A stretch of DNA of 64,000 bases, taken from NCBI GenBank assembly GCA_022402465.1, contig JAKRSH010000031.1:1-64000 (forward strand), read 5' to 3'. This document shows positions 63,474 to 64,000 of this stretch, one piece after another. The position numbers and the translations under genes are program-made. The notes under the pieces were generated by a model. That model ran no database searches. It worked only from the letters and a program-made list of their open reading frames with translations, and was not told the DNA's origin. This DNA comes from Leptospiraceae bacterium (GTDB lineage: Bacteria > Spirochaetota > Leptospiria > Leptospirales > Leptospiraceae). Numbering within the stretch: the first letter of the stretch is position 1; each line of letters starts with the position of its first letter.

Positions 63474-64000
63474 ATGATTGCAACAACTCAAAAGCCTAAA
63501 TTTGATCTTTTTAATCCAACAGAATCACATATATCTCTTCGGGAGTCTGTTTCCAATTTTGCTGAAAGAGAAATGGATCTTCAAGCAACAGAACATGACG
63601 AAAAGGAAACATTCAATCTACCTTTATTTAAGAGGCTCGGATCTGAGCTTGGTCTATTTGGTATTACTATTCCAGAAGAAGCGGGAGGTCATGGTTTAGA
63701 TCCTTTGGCAAGTGTTATTGTTCATGAAGAGATGTCTCGCTTTGATCCAGCTTTTACTCTTTCCTATCTAGCTCATGAAGTGCTGTTTGTGAATAATTTT
63801 TATTATAGTTCAAATAAGGAGCAGCAATCAAGATACCTCTCTAAAGTTCTAAGTGCGGAGTGGATAGGTGGTATGGGAATGACAGAACCAGGTGCAGGAA
63901 CTGATGTGCTTGGGATGTCTACTGTTGCAAAGAAAGTTGGCAATAAATACATTTTGAACGGAACGAAGCAATACATAACAAATGGAAACACTTCATCGGT
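63474..64000 (+). CDS. Acyl-CoA dehydrogenase, 3' end cut by the window
   Basis: The first ~175 residues are visible: the N-terminal helical domain (LRESVSNFAEREMDLQATEHD, LGLFGITIPEEAGG) and the start of the middle domain with the signature MTEPGAGTDVLGM and LNGTKQYITNG. The enzyme oxidises acyl-CoA to enoyl-CoA using FAD; chain length or branch specificity cannot be judged without the C-terminal domain with the catalytic base. It follows the terminator at 63379. Confidence 0.92.
   Translation, partial: MIATTQKPKFDLFNPTESHISLRESVSNFAEREMDLQATEHDEKETFNLPLFKRLGSELGLFGITIPEEAGGHGLDPLASVIVHEEMSRFDPAFTLSYLAHEVLFVNNFYYSSNKEQQSRYLSKVLSAEWIGGMGMTEPGAGTDVLGMSTVAKKVGNKYILNGTKQYITNGNTSS

Noticed and set aside
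1-64000. Insertion sequences, prophage or integrative elements
   Set aside because: No transposase, integrase or structural phage gene is present, and base composition is even.
1-64000. tRNA or rRNA genes
   Set aside because: No cloverleaf-like or rRNA-like sequence was seen in any gap by reading; a covariance-model scan was not possible here.

Overview
The window is AT-rich chromosomal DNA that looks like a Leptospira-type spirochaete. The support is the DUF1554 domain in a surface protein, relaxed spirochaetal lipoboxes (GNC, SNC, TNC, LNC before the cysteine), frequent TTG starts, many sensor kinases and SpoIIE phosphatases, and beta-oxidation genes. The species cannot be told from sequence alone. 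I see no rRNA, tRNA, CRISPR array, insertion sequence or phage genes, and no gene-free stretch longer than 300 bases.

Region 1 (1-9223) is envelope-related: a long repeat protein (Cys-paired chitobiase-like repeats, DUF1554, LamG-like), two polytopic GT-C-like membrane proteins whose genes overlap tail to tail, and a propeller-type lipoprotein. Region 2 (9355-23903) is sensory and redox: a multi-PAS hybrid kinase, a CBS protein, OxyR with a HIT protein, a 7TM kinase, purL, a flavin reductase, a PerR-like Fur protein, and a kinase-receiver-SpoIIE fusion. Region 3 (23872-29253) has a thiolase, a GT28-like glycosyltransferase and two ion transporters (Nramp-like, NhaC-like).

Region 4 (29328-42333) is the most unusual. 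A possible sigma-like protein sits behind a perfect inverted repeat, followed by a STAS anti-anti-sigma protein. Then comes a tightly packed cluster: an AsmA/YdbH-like protein, a DUF1318 (YdbL-like) lipoprotein, and a lipoprotein of about 2667 residues with a beta-propeller, TPR repeats and two candidate degenerate CHAT-like modules. The AsmA plus DUF1318 pairing resembles the enterobacterial ydbH-ynbE-ydbL lipid-transport operon, so the giant lipoprotein is a candidate new component of an envelope lipid bridge.

Region 5 (42347-50682) holds an aminopeptidase-like lipoprotein divergent from an overlapping series: htrA, aminotransferase, murI, purM, a small secreted protein, a membrane SpoIIE phosphatase, an enoyl-CoA hydratase and a DUF192 protein. 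Region 6 (50666-58697) has a J-domain-like protein divergent from glycogen phosphorylase, a receiver protein, a HEAT-repeat protein, small secreted proteins, a membrane-anchored LuxR-type regulator and a putative outer-membrane protein. Region 7 (58945-64000) has a small conserved-looking protein, a RadC-family protein with a perfect hairpin inside its JAMM motif, a Wzm/Wzt-type polysaccharide exporter, a tandem pair of related lipoproteins ending in a clear terminator, and a truncated acyl-CoA dehydrogenase that may have a leaderless mRNA.
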